Positions 38,306 through 47,710 of a stretch of 64,000 bases of DNA are shown here, in pieces (position 1 is the first letter of the stretch; each line of letters opens with the position of its first letter). The notes under the pieces are model-generated. The model saw only the letters and a program-made list of their open reading frames with translations. It ran no database searches and was not told where the DNA came from. The stretch comes from Alkalihalobacterium chitinilyticum. Its GTDB lineage: Bacteria; Bacillota; Bacilli; Bacillales; Bacillaceae_F. Both the position numbers and the translations under genes were made by a program. The DNA lies in contig NZ_JAOTPO010000006.1 of assembly GCF_029028005.1 (NCBI RefSeq), positions 1 through 64,000 of the forward strand, given 5' to 3'.

Positions 38306-38584
38306 TTAACTTACTCCTTTCTGGCTATCATTTGTGTCTTGACTTAATCGAGCATTTTCTTCATCAATTGCTTCATCGATGTGATTTCCAATTTTCCCTG
38401 CAATTAGGGTTAAAATGAAAATACCAAACCAACCGATTAAAATTGGAACGATGTACATAATTGGGAATCCGAACAAGTTCCCTTCTACTGGAAAGATAGA
38501 AAAGATAAAGCCGACATGCCCAGCCAGTAGGAAAATAGCAGACATAATAATTGTAAACCAAACTTCTTTTTTATACGCACTCAT
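38306..38584 (-). CDS. Small two-helix partner of the symporter
   Basis: A 92-aa protein with two transmembrane helices (FTIIMSAIFLLAGHVGFIFS and YIVPILIGWFGIFILTLIAG) and an acidic tail. Such small genes (DUF485 or DUF4212 families) regularly precede SSS acetate symporters and are thought to aid them. Clear family signatures are weak, so the exact DUF is uncertain. Its ATG has GGGGGAGAT upstream. Confidence 0.7.
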   Translation of the reverse strand: MSAYKKEVWFTIIMSAIFLLAGHVGFIFSIFPVEGNLFGFPIMYIVPILIGWFGIFILTLIAGKIGNHIDEAIDEENARLSQDTNDSQKGVS

Positions 38585-38605
38585 TAAAAATCTCCCCCTT
38601 CATTT

Positions 38606-38619
38606 TGTAAGTGCTTTCA
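38606..38619 (-). promoter_or_regulatory. cre-like site of the symporter operon
   Basis: On the minus strand TGAAAGCACTTACA, 14 of 14 identical to the site at 2235-2248 before the lactate permease. One mismatch from the cre consensus. It lies about 20 bp before the small gene's start, a position suited to CcpA road-block or promoter repression. Confidence 0.6.
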
Positions 38620-38691
38620 TTTTTACCTGAGCTCACTAACCCATTGATGAACTGAACGAACACTCAATCTGCCTTCAAACTAAAAATAAAG

Positions 38692-38707
38692 CTGACCGAC
38701 CAGTCAG
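38692..38707. promoter_or_regulatory. TetR-type operator candidate
   Basis: CTGACCGACCAGTCAG is a palindrome (CTGAC/GTCAG with a CGACCA-type centre) of the form bound by many TetR-family repressors. It lies in the divergent gap between the symporter pair and the MFS exporter; which gene it controls is unclear and no tetR gene is in the window. The rest of 38620-38930 is AT-rich and holds the MFS promoter. Confidence 0.45.
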
Positions 38708-38930
38708 TTTTATGGAGATGAACTTCCCCTAGTTGAAGAAAAAAATGAGTTAAAAGGATCCCCCTCCCTTTCACAAGTAGAGAAAAATTAGTAAACTTAA
38801 TTAGAATTTACACGAAATTTGGAATTGTTTCAAGATAAAATCGTAAGAAATTATATTTTATTTTAATTTTTCTGATATTTTATATGAATTTTAATACAAT
38901 AAATTACATAATTAGAAAGAGATGATAAAT

Positions 38931-40433
38931 ATGAAAGAGCTATTACAACGTAAAACAACGAACCGACCAATTGTCTTGTTTGCAATTATTATGGCGATGT
39001 TTATGGCAGCCGTTGAAGCCACGATCGTCGCGACCGCGATGCCAGGAATTGTATCAGATCTAGGTGGATTTAGTTTATTCACTTGGGTTTTTGGCGGGTA
39101 CTTACTAATGCAAGTGGTATCGATCCCGATCTATGGTAAATTAGCAGATTTATTTGGAAGAAAAATTATTTTTTCGATTGGGATTTTCATCTTTCTTGTT
39201 GGGTCCATATGGTGTGGGTTTGCGACTTCGATGGAATGGTTAATTATTGCTAGATTTATTCAAGGTCTAGGAGCGGGTGCAGTTCAACCAATTGCAACAA
39301 CAATCGTAGGTGATATATATACAAAAGAAGAACGGGCAAGTATTCAAGGCTATCTAGCAAGTATTTGGGGGATCTCATCCATTCTAGGTCCCGTTCTAGG
39401 GGGAGTATTTGTTCAATACCTTCATTGGTCTTGGATTTTTTGGATGAATATTCCGTTTGGTATATTAGCTGTTCTTTTAGTCGTATTATTTTTAAAAGAG
39501 AATGTTGAGAAGACGAGACCGGCAGTCGACTATTTTGGAGCCCTCTTAATCTTAATCAGTGTTGGATCTTTAATGATGGTGTTAATTCAAGGCGGGGTTC
39601 AATGGGACTGGCTTTCACTGCCCGTCTTATTATGTATCAGTCTTTTTGGGATTAGTTTTATTGCGTTCATTTATCAAGAAAAACGAGCACAGGAACCGAT
39701 TATGTCGATGGACATATGGGGAACACCATTGATTGTGATTGCAAACATTGCATCATTCGCATCAGGAGCATTGCTGCTGGCAGTATCGTCCTTTCTTCCT
39801 ACGTATGTCCAAGGAGTCATGAATCAGCCGGCAATGATTGCTGGGTTTACATTAACGATGATCTCCATTGGATGGCCGATATCATCAACGATTGCCGGTA
39901 AACTTCTACTTAAAATTGGTTATAGAAAAGCAGCTCTTATCGGTGGTTTTGCTTTAGTTTTAGGTTCGACCTTTTATTTAACTTTATCGATCGTTCATCA
40001 TCCGGTTTGGGCAGGGTTAGGATCGTTTTTTATTGGAGTAGGAATGGGCTTTTCAACGACAACGTTTATCGTTTCGATCCAAAGTCATGTCGATTGGAAA
40101 AAGAGAGGTGTGGCCACGGCTTCCAATATGTTTATGCGGACATTAGGAGGCGCAGTTGGTGTGGCCTTATTAGGTGGAATTCTTAATAGCAAGTTGAAAT
40201 CACAGCTTGAAGGGGTTGTAGGAACTATTGACTATGAAATAGATATGGATATTGTCAATATTATTTTAAGCCCCGAACAAAGAAAAGTACTGACGGAACA
40301 AGAAGTTGTATTTATTCAAGAAGCTCTTTCACAAGCGTTATCTTATGTGTATTGGGGGATTTTCATATTCGCACTCATTAGTCTCACATTAATATTCTTT
40401 TTACCGCAAGATGAAAAAGTAAATGAAAATTAG
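38931..40433 (+). CDS. MFS multidrug exporter, DHA2 (EmrB/QacA) family
   Basis: A 500-aa drug/proton antiporter with 14 predicted helices. Motif A appears as GKLADLFGRKIIF, motif C-like GISSILGPVLGG in helix 5, and a D-E pair near the first helices (AVEATIVATAMPGI). A TetR-type palindrome upstream fits an inducible exporter. The ATG at 38931 has GAAAGAGATG before it. It overlaps the convergent Nudix gene by four bases. Confidence 0.9.
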   Translation: MKELLQRKTTNRPIVLFAIIMAMFMAAVEATIVATAMPGIVSDLGGFSLFTWVFGGYLLMQVVSIPIYGKLADLFGRKIIFSIGIFIFLVGSIWCGFATSMEWLIIARFIQGLGAGAVQPIATTIVGDIYTKEERASIQGYLASIWGISSILGPVLGGVFVQYLHWSWIFWMNIPFGILAVLLVVLFLKENVEKTRPAVDYFGALLILISVGSLMMVLIQGGVQWDWLSLPVLLCISLFGISFIAFIYQEKRAQEPIMSMDIWGTPLIVIANIASFASGALLLAVSSFLPTYVQGVMNQPAMIAGFTLTMISIGWPISSTIAGKLLLKIGYRKAALIGGFALVLGSTFYLTLSIVHHPVWAGLGSFFIGVGMGFSTTTFIVSIQSHVDWKKRGVATASNMFMRTLGGAVGVALLGGILNSKLKSQLEGVVGTIDYEIDMDIVNIILSPEQRKVLTEQEVVFIQEALSQALSYVYWGIFIFALISLTLIFFLPQDEKVNEN

Positions 40434-41059
40434 ATATCAGATTTAACTAACTCAATAAAATGCTGAAGAATCCGAGCTGTTAAGCCCCAAATGACATATT
40501 GATCGTAGAAGTAAAAAAACTCTGGAAATGCATGAGTTCGTTTCGTATAGGCTTCGCGATTCGGAATGCGGTCAAATGGAAAGTTATCATCAGGCTCAAA
40601 ATGAATATTCATGTTGTACATTTTCGGTTCATTTTCTAGTAAAAAGGATAAAGGAACGGTAAATACTTCTTCAACTTCATGTTCACTCGGCGAAATCTTT
40701 TCGGGTGACAAGATTTGACCAACAAATGGGAAGATTGTCCCGCGGAATGGTGTGACTAGGACATCTAAAGCAGCAATAGTAGTAATGTCAGCATCAGTTA
40801 GTCCCAGCTCTTCACATAATTCCCGTTTCGCCGTTTCTTCTTCAGATGGATCCGTTGCATCAATTTTTCCACCGGGAAAGCAGATTTCGCCGGGTTGGCG
40901 GCTTAACTGTTTGGAGCGTACTTCGAATAAGATGTGAAGTTCACCATCTTTCTCAATAATCGGGACGAATACCGCTGATTTTAAAGCACGCGAATCTTTT
41001 AAAACACCAGCATCTCTTTTTGCGAGGAGTTGCTTGATTTGATCTATATTTACTGACAT
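40430..41059 (-). CDS. Nudix hydrolase, CoA pyrophosphatase type
   Basis: A 209-aa NudL/YeaB-like Nudix protein. The family sequence LSRQPGEICFPGGKID precedes the Nudix box (ETAKRELCEELGL), as in enzymes splitting CoA into 3',5'-ADP and 4'-phosphopantetheine. It starts at ATG 41059 with AAGGAG nine bases upstream; an ATG at 41068 abuts that site and is not usable. Confidence 0.87.
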   Translation of the reverse strand: MSVNIDQIKQLLAKRDAGVLKDSRALKSAVFVPIIEKDGELHILFEVRSKQLSRQPGEICFPGGKIDATDPSEEETAKRELCEELGLTDADITTIAALDVLVTPFRGTIFPFVGQILSPEKISPSEHEVEEVFTVPLSFLLENEPKMYNMNIHFEPDDNFPFDRIPNREAYTKRTHAFPEFFYFYDQYVIWGLTARILQHFIELVKSDI

Positions 41060-41100
41060 TTCCTCCATCTCCTTGCCATTTTTATTACTATCATACCAAA

Positions 41101-41182
41101 AAAAGAAGCTGACTCATAAAAGTTTGCGCTCCTCCCATGTATTTATCATGGGAAATAACAATTCTTCGAGTCAGCTTCTTTT
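41101..41182. repeat. Large hairpin between Nudix and S9 peptidase genes
   Basis: AAAAGAAGCTGACTC (41101-41115) is perfectly complementary to GAGTCAGCTTCTTTT (41168-41182), and an inner TCCCATG/CATGGGA hairpin lies at 41133-41153. It ends in T runs in both orientations. It may terminate the S9 operon, though similarity to the hairpin at 1045-1139 hints at a repeat family. Confidence 0.65.
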
Positions 41183-41249
41183 AATGCGTAAGTGTTTTCT
41201 TAAGTCTAGATGAGCGCAATTTTGCGGGAACAAGCGATCTATAAATTAA

Positions 41250-43238
41250 TTAAAGTTTTTCATTAAACCAATTAACGATATGATTTAATCGCTCAATGCG
41301 AAGGTGTGGCGGACCGCTGCGTGAAAGTTCATGGTTCGATTCTGGGAAACGAACAAACATCGTATCTTTCTTTTGATGCTTTAAGGCAATGTATAGTTGT
41401 TCTGCTTGTTCAATCGGGCAACGATAGTCATTTTCACCGTGTAAAATTAACAATGGTGTTTCAATGTTCTTTACATAACGAAGTGGAGAGTGGTACCACA
41501 GCTTTTCTGGATCCTCTTGGAAGCAAGCACCAATTTCCCATTTTGTAAAAAAGTAACCAATGTCACTAACACCATAGAAACTCGTCCAGTTTGAAATCGA
41601 ACGTTGGGTAACAGCAGCTTTAAAGCGATTCGTATGACCGACAATCCAGTTTGTCATAAAACCACCGTAACTTCCTCCAGTTACACCTAGGCGATCTTGG
41701 TCAATGTAATCAAAGTTTTCTAGCACAAAATCAACTGCTGCCATTAGATCCTCATAATCTTTTCCACCATAATCACCACGACAAGCGTTCACAAACTTTT
41801 GGCCGTAACCGTGACTGCCTCGAGGGTTCGTATAAAGAACAACATAACCTTGAGCAGCTAAAAGTTGGAGCTCATGGAAGAACGAGTTGGCATACATGGC
41901 ATGCGGACCACCATGAATTTCTAAGATCATTGGGTATTTTTTACCTTCTTCAAAGCCATGAGGTTTCATGACCCACCCGTGTACTTCCCAGCCGTCACTT
42001 GCCTTTGCTGTAATCGGCTCAGGGATGGAAAGATGAACTTCCGAAAGAAAAGCTTCATTAATATAAGTCAATCTCGTTTTCTTTTTCTCACCTAAGACGA
42101 TTTTGTAAAGATCTCCTGGATTGGATGCATCACTAAGTCCAATGATGGCAAATTTTCTATCCTCATCAAACGTATATCCATACACATGACCTTCTTCAGC
42201 GAAAATTGGTGTAATTTCATGATTCTCATCAATTGCATAGAGGCTCGTATTCCCGTTTTCACTGCCAGTGAAGTAAAGTGTTTTTCCATCATTTGACCAG
42301 ATCGGACCAGGGTTTGGATGACCAGAACGCATGTCAGAAATGGCAGCATCGGTAATATGGACATCCCATGTTTCTGTAATACATTTCTTTTTCTTCGTAT
42401 GGATATCAATCGTGTAAATTTGATTGATCGTTGCCCCTAAATATTCACGTTCGTTACCAAAACAAGCAATCGTTTTTCCATCCGGTGACCAAGTTGGGTT
42501 CGTGTACACCCCGTTATGATCCGTTAACAAAGTAAGCTCTTTCGTTTCTACATTTAAAAGGTAGAGATCGGAAACGATTTGATAGTCAGCGTCATCTGTT
42601 AAGTTGGCTGAAAGTGCGATCGATTTCCCATCCGGTGACCAAGAGCTCGGTTCATAACTAAAACGGCCAGAAGTAAGCTCTGTGATTTCATTTGTTTCTA
42701 TATTAATAAGTGCCAGCTGTTGATACGTTTCGTTATGGAAACCAGCACCATCTGATTTATATTTCAGGCGATTGACAACAAGAGGTTCTGATTTCTTCTT
42801 TTCTTTCTTCTTTTCCTCTTGGTCAAAGACACTCTCATCTTGATCTAGCTTTAATGACGTTTTAAAAAGTAATTGCGTGCCACACGGTGCCCAAACCGGG
42901 TTTGATGCACCATTTTTAGATTGGGTTACTTGTTGTGGCTCGCCGCCTTCAGTAGAGATAACCCAAATTTGTGATTTTCCAGAACGATTCGAAACGAAAG
43001 CGAGTTTCTTGCCATCTGGAGAAAAACATGGAGAGTGATCGCGTACTTTTCCGAATGTCCACTGTACACTAGAAGTTTCATCGAAACGTTGGAAATGAAG
43101 GTGAGAACGGTACTCTTGATCTTCATCAATTGTTGTTTTTACAAATACAAACTTGCCGTTACATGGAGAAATTTGAGCTTCGCCGACATTCGAAATTTTA
43201 AACAGATCCTCACTAGTGATTGGTCTTTTGTTTGGCAT
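41250..43238 (-). CDS. S9-family prolyl oligopeptidase-like peptidase (YuxL type)
   Basis: A 662-aa serine peptidase. The first about 400 residues form a beta-propeller with repeated WSPDGK(S/T)IA blades. The alpha/beta-hydrolase domain has the nucleophile S523 in GGSYGGFMTN, D604 in GENDYRCP and H636 in SNHELS. No signal peptide, so cytoplasmic; it likely degrades small peptides such as acylaminoacyl peptides. A Lys-rich insert (EEKKKEKKKSEP) sits within the propeller. It follows an Lrp-type regulator by 11 bp. Confidence 0.92.
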   Translation of the reverse strand: MPNKRPITSEDLFKISNVGEAQISPCNGKFVFVKTTIDEDQEYRSHLHFQRFDETSSVQWTFGKVRDHSPCFSPDGKKLAFVSNRSGKSQIWVISTEGGEPQQVTQSKNGASNPVWAPCGTQLLFKTSLKLDQDESVFDQEEKKKEKKKSEPLVVNRLKYKSDGAGFHNETYQQLALINIETNEITELTSGRFSYEPSSWSPDGKSIALSANLTDDADYQIVSDLYLLNVETKELTLLTDHNGVYTNPTWSPDGKTIACFGNEREYLGATINQIYTIDIHTKKKKCITETWDVHITDAAISDMRSGHPNPGPIWSNDGKTLYFTGSENGNTSLYAIDENHEITPIFAEEGHVYGYTFDEDRKFAIIGLSDASNPGDLYKIVLGEKKKTRLTYINEAFLSEVHLSIPEPITAKASDGWEVHGWVMKPHGFEEGKKYPMILEIHGGPHAMYANSFFHELQLLAAQGYVVLYTNPRGSHGYGQKFVNACRGDYGGKDYEDLMAAVDFVLENFDYIDQDRLGVTGGSYGGFMTNWIVGHTNRFKAAVTQRSISNWTSFYGVSDIGYFFTKWEIGACFQEDPEKLWYHSPLRYVKNIETPLLILHGENDYRCPIEQAEQLYIALKHQKKDTMFVRFPESNHELSRSGPPHLRIERLNHIVNWFNEKL

Positions 43239-43249
43239 ATGTATCCCCC

Positions 43250-43693
43250 TTAATGAATTTCAAACGTATTTTTATTAACTTCTAGTTGAACCATTACATT
43301 CGACTTGTTAATACCTGAAAGCGTATTCAAGTCTTTTAAAAACAATGTTAAATCATCATATGTTTTAACATTTACTTGCATGAGCAGTTGATATTCCCCA
43401 GTGATCAAAGAAACGTGCCGTACTTCCTTATAGGACATCATTTTTTCCATTACATCATTTAACTTCTGTGACTCAACACCTAGTTGTAAGATGGCGGAAA
43501 CTTTTAACCCAAGTGAAATTGGATTAACGACCCCGACTACTTCTAAAATTCCTTGATCTACAAGAGTTCTATAACGAGTCCGCACTGTTTTTTCTGTCAC
43601 CTCAAGTTGACTGGCAATTTCAGTAAAAGACATTCTTCCATCCTTTGAAAGCAGCTTAAGGATGCTCTTATCCAGGTCATCAATATCTCTCAA
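43250..43693 (-). CDS. Lrp/AsnC-family transcriptional regulator
   Basis: A 147-aa regulator with an N-terminal helix-turn-helix (LDKSILKLLSKDGRMSFTEIASQL, TEKTVRTRYRTLVDQGIL) and a C-terminal RAM ligand-binding domain. It starts at TTG behind AAGGAGG and lies 11 bp upstream of the S9 peptidase, so it is cotranscribed and may link peptide breakdown to amino-acid levels; that link is inference. Confidence 0.88.
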   Translation of the reverse strand: MRDIDDLDKSILKLLSKDGRMSFTEIASQLEVTEKTVRTRYRTLVDQGILEVVGVVNPISLGLKVSAILQLGVESQKLNDVMEKMMSYKEVRHVSLITGEYQLLMQVNVKTYDDLTLFLKDLNTLSGINKSNVMVQLEVNKNTFEIH

Positions 43694-43916
43694 TCAAGAA
43701 ATACCTCCTTCAGGTCATAAAAAGATAGATAAGGTCTAATTCTGTTCGCTCTTTGCAAGTATACTCCTAAAATAAGAATGGTCTTTATAAAAAATTACTC
43801 AAATTAGGACTAGCTAAAGTATATAAAAATTATTGTTAAAACTCAATTGTTTTACAAATTATCTGGTAATTTCGTCGTATAATGGTGGTAGGAGATTTTA
43901 AATTGAGGTGAGTGAG

Positions 43917-44585
43917 TTGACGGCTATAAAAGTATTAATTGCGGACGATCAAACATTGATGAGGGAAGGTCTGAAAACGATCATTGAACTTGAAGAAGAT
44001 ATGGAAGTTGTAGCGACCGCTCAAGATGGACAAGATGCTATTGAAAAAGTAAAGATGTTTGAGCCGAACTTAATCTTAATGGATATTAAAATGCCAAACA
44101 TGAACGGGATCGACAGCTTAAAAAAAATAAAAAAACTAAACCCGCACATGAGAATTGTTATTTTAACGACCTTTGCTGAAGACGACTATATTATCGAAGG
44201 TTTAGCAAGTGGTGCGGATGGATTTTTGCTGAAAGATATGAATTATGATCAATTAATTCACTCCATTCGAGAGGCTGCTGTTGGTCAGTTAATGCTTCCG
44301 ACGGTCATTGCATCAAAATTGGCACAGCGTCTTTCAAAATTTAATTCGGCGATCGAAAATGAAATAAACGTTGATAAGCTTAAAAAGAACGGAATTCATT
44401 TATCTGAACGAGAACGAGAAGTTGCGTCTTTAGTTGTTAAAGGATTTAGCAACCGAAAAATTGCCGGGCAACTTTTTATTAGTGAAGGAACGGTAAAAAA
44501 TTACATCAGTGAAATTTACAGCAAACTTGGGGTGAAAGACCGCGCACAAGCAATTGTTTATTTAAAAGAACTGCAGTTAAAATAA
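43917..44585 (+). CDS. Orphan NarL/FixJ-family response regulator
   Basis: A 222-aa two-component response regulator. The receiver has D10/D11, phospho-acceptor D56 in LILMDIKMP, TTFAEDD and the LLKDM lysine; the C-terminus has a LuxR helix-turn-helix (LSEREREVASLVVKGFSNRKIAGQLFIS in parts, TVKNYISEIYSKLGV). No histidine kinase gene is adjacent, which is unusual for this family. TTG 43917 is preferred because GAGGTGAG precedes it; the in-frame GTG nine bases upstream is within that site. Confidence 0.88.
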   Translation: MTAIKVLIADDQTLMREGLKTIIELEEDMEVVATAQDGQDAIEKVKMFEPNLILMDIKMPNMNGIDSLKKIKKLNPHMRIVILTTFAEDDYIIEGLASGADGFLLKDMNYDQLIHSIREAAVGQLMLPTVIASKLAQRLSKFNSAIENEINVDKLKKNGIHLSEREREVASLVVKGFSNRKIAGQLFISEGTVKNYISEIYSKLGVKDRAQAIVYLKELQLK

Positions 44586-44599
44586 TTCGATTTTCCTTT

Positions 44600-44750
44600 T
44601 TTATCCCGTTTAACAGGCGCTAAGAATTCCACTTCAAGCTTTTGAGGGAGCAAAAAGCTAAGTGGAAAATAAGCGCCTTTAACAACCCGATTGGTTCAAC
44701 TAATTTTCAGTGAGGATGAGGGGAATTGCACTGAAAAAGTTTCACTGTAT
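44600..44750 (+). repeat. bcr1-like repeat element, copy A
   Basis: About 151 bp beginning TTTATCCCGTTTAACAGG and ending TTTCACTGTAT. It contains a long foldback (GGCGCT, TCCACTT, AGCTTTT against AAAAAGCT, AAGTGGA, AGCGCC) then AACCCGATTGGTTCAACTAA and TCAGTGAGGATGAGGGG. Length, end sequences and TTTAT flanks resemble, from memory, the mobile bcr1 repeats of the B. cereus group. Confidence 0.6.
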
Positions 44751-44828
44751 CTAATAAAAGAATGTGACATAATTTTCATGTTCTTGTAAATCCTATGTGT
44801 AGGGTAGATAGAAAGGATTGATTGAATC

Positions 44829-45161
44829 ATGGATAAAAAGCAACAAATGGAACAGATCGTCAACGATTTCTTACAACATGCACAGTCAATTTCCGGTGAT
44901 TTAAAAACAAATTTAAATCAAGTGAAGGAGCAACTCCACTCCATGTCAGCAGAGGACATTGATATGAAAAGTGACCATGTATTTACGTCTCCAGCCAGTC
45001 AGCATCAGCATCAAGATGATCCACAATCGATGCTTCAATCGATGTACAGCGAGATGGAAAGAGTGGCTAGACAAGAGCAAGATAACCAGCAATTACAAGA
45101 AGTCATCCAACAAATGAGATACTACTTCAATATTGAAGAAAAAGACGGATTTTTTCCGTAA
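44829..45161 (+). CDS. Hypothetical helical protein
   Basis: A 110-aa protein I do not recognise. It is rich in Gln, His, Glu and Met, predicted helical or coiled coil at both ends (MEQIVNDFLQHAQSI; SMYSEMERVARQEQDNQQLQEV), with a His/Gln-rich middle (SQHQHQDD). No transmembrane segment or signal peptide. It has a weak ribosome site (GAAAGGATTG) and a terminator after it. It lies between two bcr1-like repeats. Confidence 0.6.
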   Translation: MDKKQQMEQIVNDFLQHAQSISGDLKTNLNQVKEQLHSMSAEDIDMKSDHVFTSPASQHQHQDDPQSMLQSMYSEMERVARQEQDNQQLQEVIQQMRYYFNIEEKDGFFP

Positions 45162-45270
45162 GAAGATCTGACATAAAAGCTGTAAAAATAAGATTTATTT
45201 TTTATACTAATCTTACAAGGTGCTCCTTAACCAAAGAGTTGGCTCCAACTGTTCTCTCTCCAACTCCCCC

Positions 45271-45307
45271 TAGTGGCTATCCATTTCATTGGATAGCTAT
45301 TTTTTTG
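45271..45307 (+). terminator. Terminator of the hypothetical gene
   Basis: TAGTGGCTATCCA pairs with TGGATAGCTA around a six-base loop and runs into T7. Confidence 0.88.
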
Positions 45308-45327
45308 ATCAAAATGAAGGAAACAAA

Positions 45328-45516
45328 AGACTATCCCGTTTAAAAACTCCCGCTTCACAAGATTTTGGGGAACTCAAAAGGCTAAGTGGGTGATGGTTGA
45401 ACAGAGACTAAGGTGTCTGTGAAAATTTCTGTGTGACCGACATCCTGTGGTCCACAGTAAAAATCCGATTGGTTTAACTGATTTTCAAGCCCCCCACTGA
45501 AAGCAATTCACTTTAT
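45328..45516 (+). repeat. bcr1-like repeat element, copy B (diverged)
   Basis: It shares TATCCCGTTTAA, GCTAAGTGG, ATCCGATTGGTTTAACTGA and the CACTGAAAGCAATTCACTTTAT end with copy A, but is longer, with about 40 extra bases in the middle. It lies in the 510-bp gap before pucR, where no gene was found. Confidence 0.5.
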
Positions 45517-45671
45517 AAAAACCTGCAAAAAAGAAGCAGACAATGAAGGAAACTGAATACTGGTACTCGAAAAAGGGTAAGAATTAGAGAAAATACTTGT
45601 CTTTGCTAATAATTAGAAGAGTAGTTTAATACTGTGGTAGTAAGAGAACTTTTCGAAGAGGAGGCAGAGCT

Positions 45672-47417
45672 TTGCAACTTACAATGAATGATATTATGAA
45701 TTTCGATTTGTTGGATTCGGCTCGTGTCCTTTCTGGGGAAAAGTATTTGAAAGAACGTTATGTCGAGTGGGTTTCAATTACAGAGAACCCAGTGGAAAAT
45801 TTTGTCCGTAAAAATGAACTGGTTCTAACGACTGGCATTGGCTGTGAACAAAATATTGACGCTTTTGGGCAATATGTTCAAGATGTTGTCGATTCTGAAG
45901 CAAGCGCCTTAGCAGTTGCCACGGGTCGTTATATTTATGATATCCCGACTGAAGTCATTCAACTGGCTGAGCAAGCGCAGTTTCCAATCATCGACATTCC
46001 TTGGGAAATAAGGTTTGCAGATATTACACATGAGGTCATGAAAGAACTGAACCGCAGGCAACAACAAGAATTAAAAGAGTCTGAAAAAGTCCAGCAGCAA
46101 CTGATAAATATTTTATTAAATGGCGGAAATTTAGACAAAGTGGCACAATATGTCGGAAAGCATATTCAGGCCCCCGTGCTCATAACTGACAAAGACGGTC
46201 AAGTCAAAGGAAGTGCCCGGCAAACGAAAGAGATCCGATCGATGTGGGGAAAGCTAAGAGCGGATAACAAAGTCCCCCACCATACATTTATAACAGATGA
46301 TACGACACATCATCCACTACATCAAAAAATTCATAAACTCGATCATCCCCCGTGGAAAATTGTCCAGTTACCGATCATCCAAGATGTTCATCGTGTTCTC
46401 GGATTTTTATTTATTATTTTACATTCTACTCACCCTCTTAAAGAGCACCTAAGCCACTTTTCTATTAATCTTCTCGAACACGCTTCAACCGCAAGTGCGC
46501 TTTGGTTTTTACGTGAAAATGCAGTGCTAGAAACTGAATTTAAGTTGCGGGATGATTTCGTATGCAGTATCGCCAAAGGAGATTTAACCTCTTGGGAACG
46601 GATTAGTGAGCGTGCCAGACTGCTAGGATATGATGTAAGTGTTCCTTATGTTTGTATTGTCGGTTATCCGGAAAATTTGCGAGCCATGTATGAAAAAAGC
46701 GATCAAATCAAGCATACGAGTTATGAAAAGTGGTTGCATAGCATGGTCTATTACATTGAAGAAGAAGTGGTATTTGCGAGCCAATCTTTAGAAAAGCAAC
46801 TGCTCATGACCTATCAACTGGATGAAATTATAATATTCCTTGAAGCAACCGTGGTCTCAAGAAAAGACAGTGTTCACTATTTTCTCGACCTACTCGAACG
46901 ACGATTGGGAAACTTATTACCAGGAGTAGTCATGTCGTGGGGGATTGGCAGAGTGTATGATGAGGAATTAAAGTTTACAAAAAGTTATCGAGATGCGCAG
47001 CAGTCACTCGAAATTGGCAGGCGCCAAAAAGGGCCCGGTCAAAGAATGTATTACGATGACTCTAAAGTCGAACGCATCTTATTATCTCTAAGTGAAAATG
47101 AAGAAGTCCAACACCTATCAGAATCCGTAATCACACCATTAATCAATTACGATCAAGTCCGACAAATGGAACTCGTCCGCACATTTATAATATTTACGCA
47201 GCATCACTACAATGTCAGCAAAACGGCACGCAGCCTGTCCCTCCACCGCCAATCATTGTTATACCGCCTCAGAAAAATTGAAAAACTAACCAAACTGTCA
47301 CTCGTAAATCCAGACGACTTATTCCTATTAAACTTAAGCATTCGAATATGGCTGGCCACATCCGCACCAGAAGATGCCCGCAACTATATTCACTCTCAGA
47401 AGCCGCTCATTGAATGA
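45672..47417 (+). CDS. PucR-family transcriptional regulator
   Basis: A 581-aa PucR/CdaR-type regulator. The N-terminal PucR domain covers residues about 5-140 (LLDSARVLSGEKYLKERYVEWVSI in parts), a central GGDEF-like segment follows, and a C-terminal PucR helix-turn-helix is near 510-560 (VRTFIIFTQHHYNVSKTARSLSLHRQSLLYRLRKIEKL in parts). Such proteins activate catabolic operons (purines, amino acids, GABA) in response to a metabolite. It starts at TTG behind GAGGAGGCAG. The likely target is the catabolic operon at 50149, now separated by the IS and repeats. Confidence 0.88.
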   Translation: MQLTMNDIMNFDLLDSARVLSGEKYLKERYVEWVSITENPVENFVRKNELVLTTGIGCEQNIDAFGQYVQDVVDSEASALAVATGRYIYDIPTEVIQLAEQAQFPIIDIPWEIRFADITHEVMKELNRRQQQELKESEKVQQQLINILLNGGNLDKVAQYVGKHIQAPVLITDKDGQVKGSARQTKEIRSMWGKLRADNKVPHHTFITDDTTHHPLHQKIHKLDHPPWKIVQLPIIQDVHRVLGFLFIILHSTHPLKEHLSHFSINLLEHASTASALWFLRENAVLETEFKLRDDFVCSIAKGDLTSWERISERARLLGYDVSVPYVCIVGYPENLRAMYEKSDQIKHTSYEKWLHSMVYYIEEEVVFASQSLEKQLLMTYQLDEIIIFLEATVVSRKDSVHYFLDLLERRLGNLLPGVVMSWGIGRVYDEELKFTKSYRDAQQSLEIGRRQKGPGQRMYYDDSKVERILLSLSENEEVQHLSESVITPLINYDQVRQMELVRTFIIFTQHHYNVSKTARSLSLHRQSLLYRLRKIEKLTKLSLVNPDDLFLLNLSIRIWLATSAPEDARNYIHSQKPLIE

Positions 47418-47529
47418 AGGTAGATTGTATATTTAATTCGTAGAATAGTGTTCGATAGAAAAATAGAATAAGTAGGGAAGGGGTATAAATCGGATGAGAT
47501 TTATATCTCTTTTTTAGGTTAGTAGAGAG

Positions 47530-47645
47530 ATTACGAGGCCCTATGAGCTAAGTAAAGGGAAAGGGGCATTTATGAGTTACAGCAATAGAGATTAGAGTGC
47601 GGTAGAGGGGAAAATTAGGAGAAAGCGTGAACGAAATGAATGTAG
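47530..47645 (+). repeat. Tandem repeat array, portion left of the IS element
   Basis: Two to three degenerate units (CTATGAGCTAAG, TTATGAGTTACAGCA, then GGTAGAGGGGAAAATTAGG with AGAAAGCGTGAACG) match the array at 49180-49880. The IS element therefore appears inserted inside one array. Confidence 0.7.
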
Positions 47646-47710
47646 ACTATAAAGTGGACACGCAATGGAGAGACTTTTAAAAACAAGAATCTAAAATGGA
47701 GCGTGTCAAA

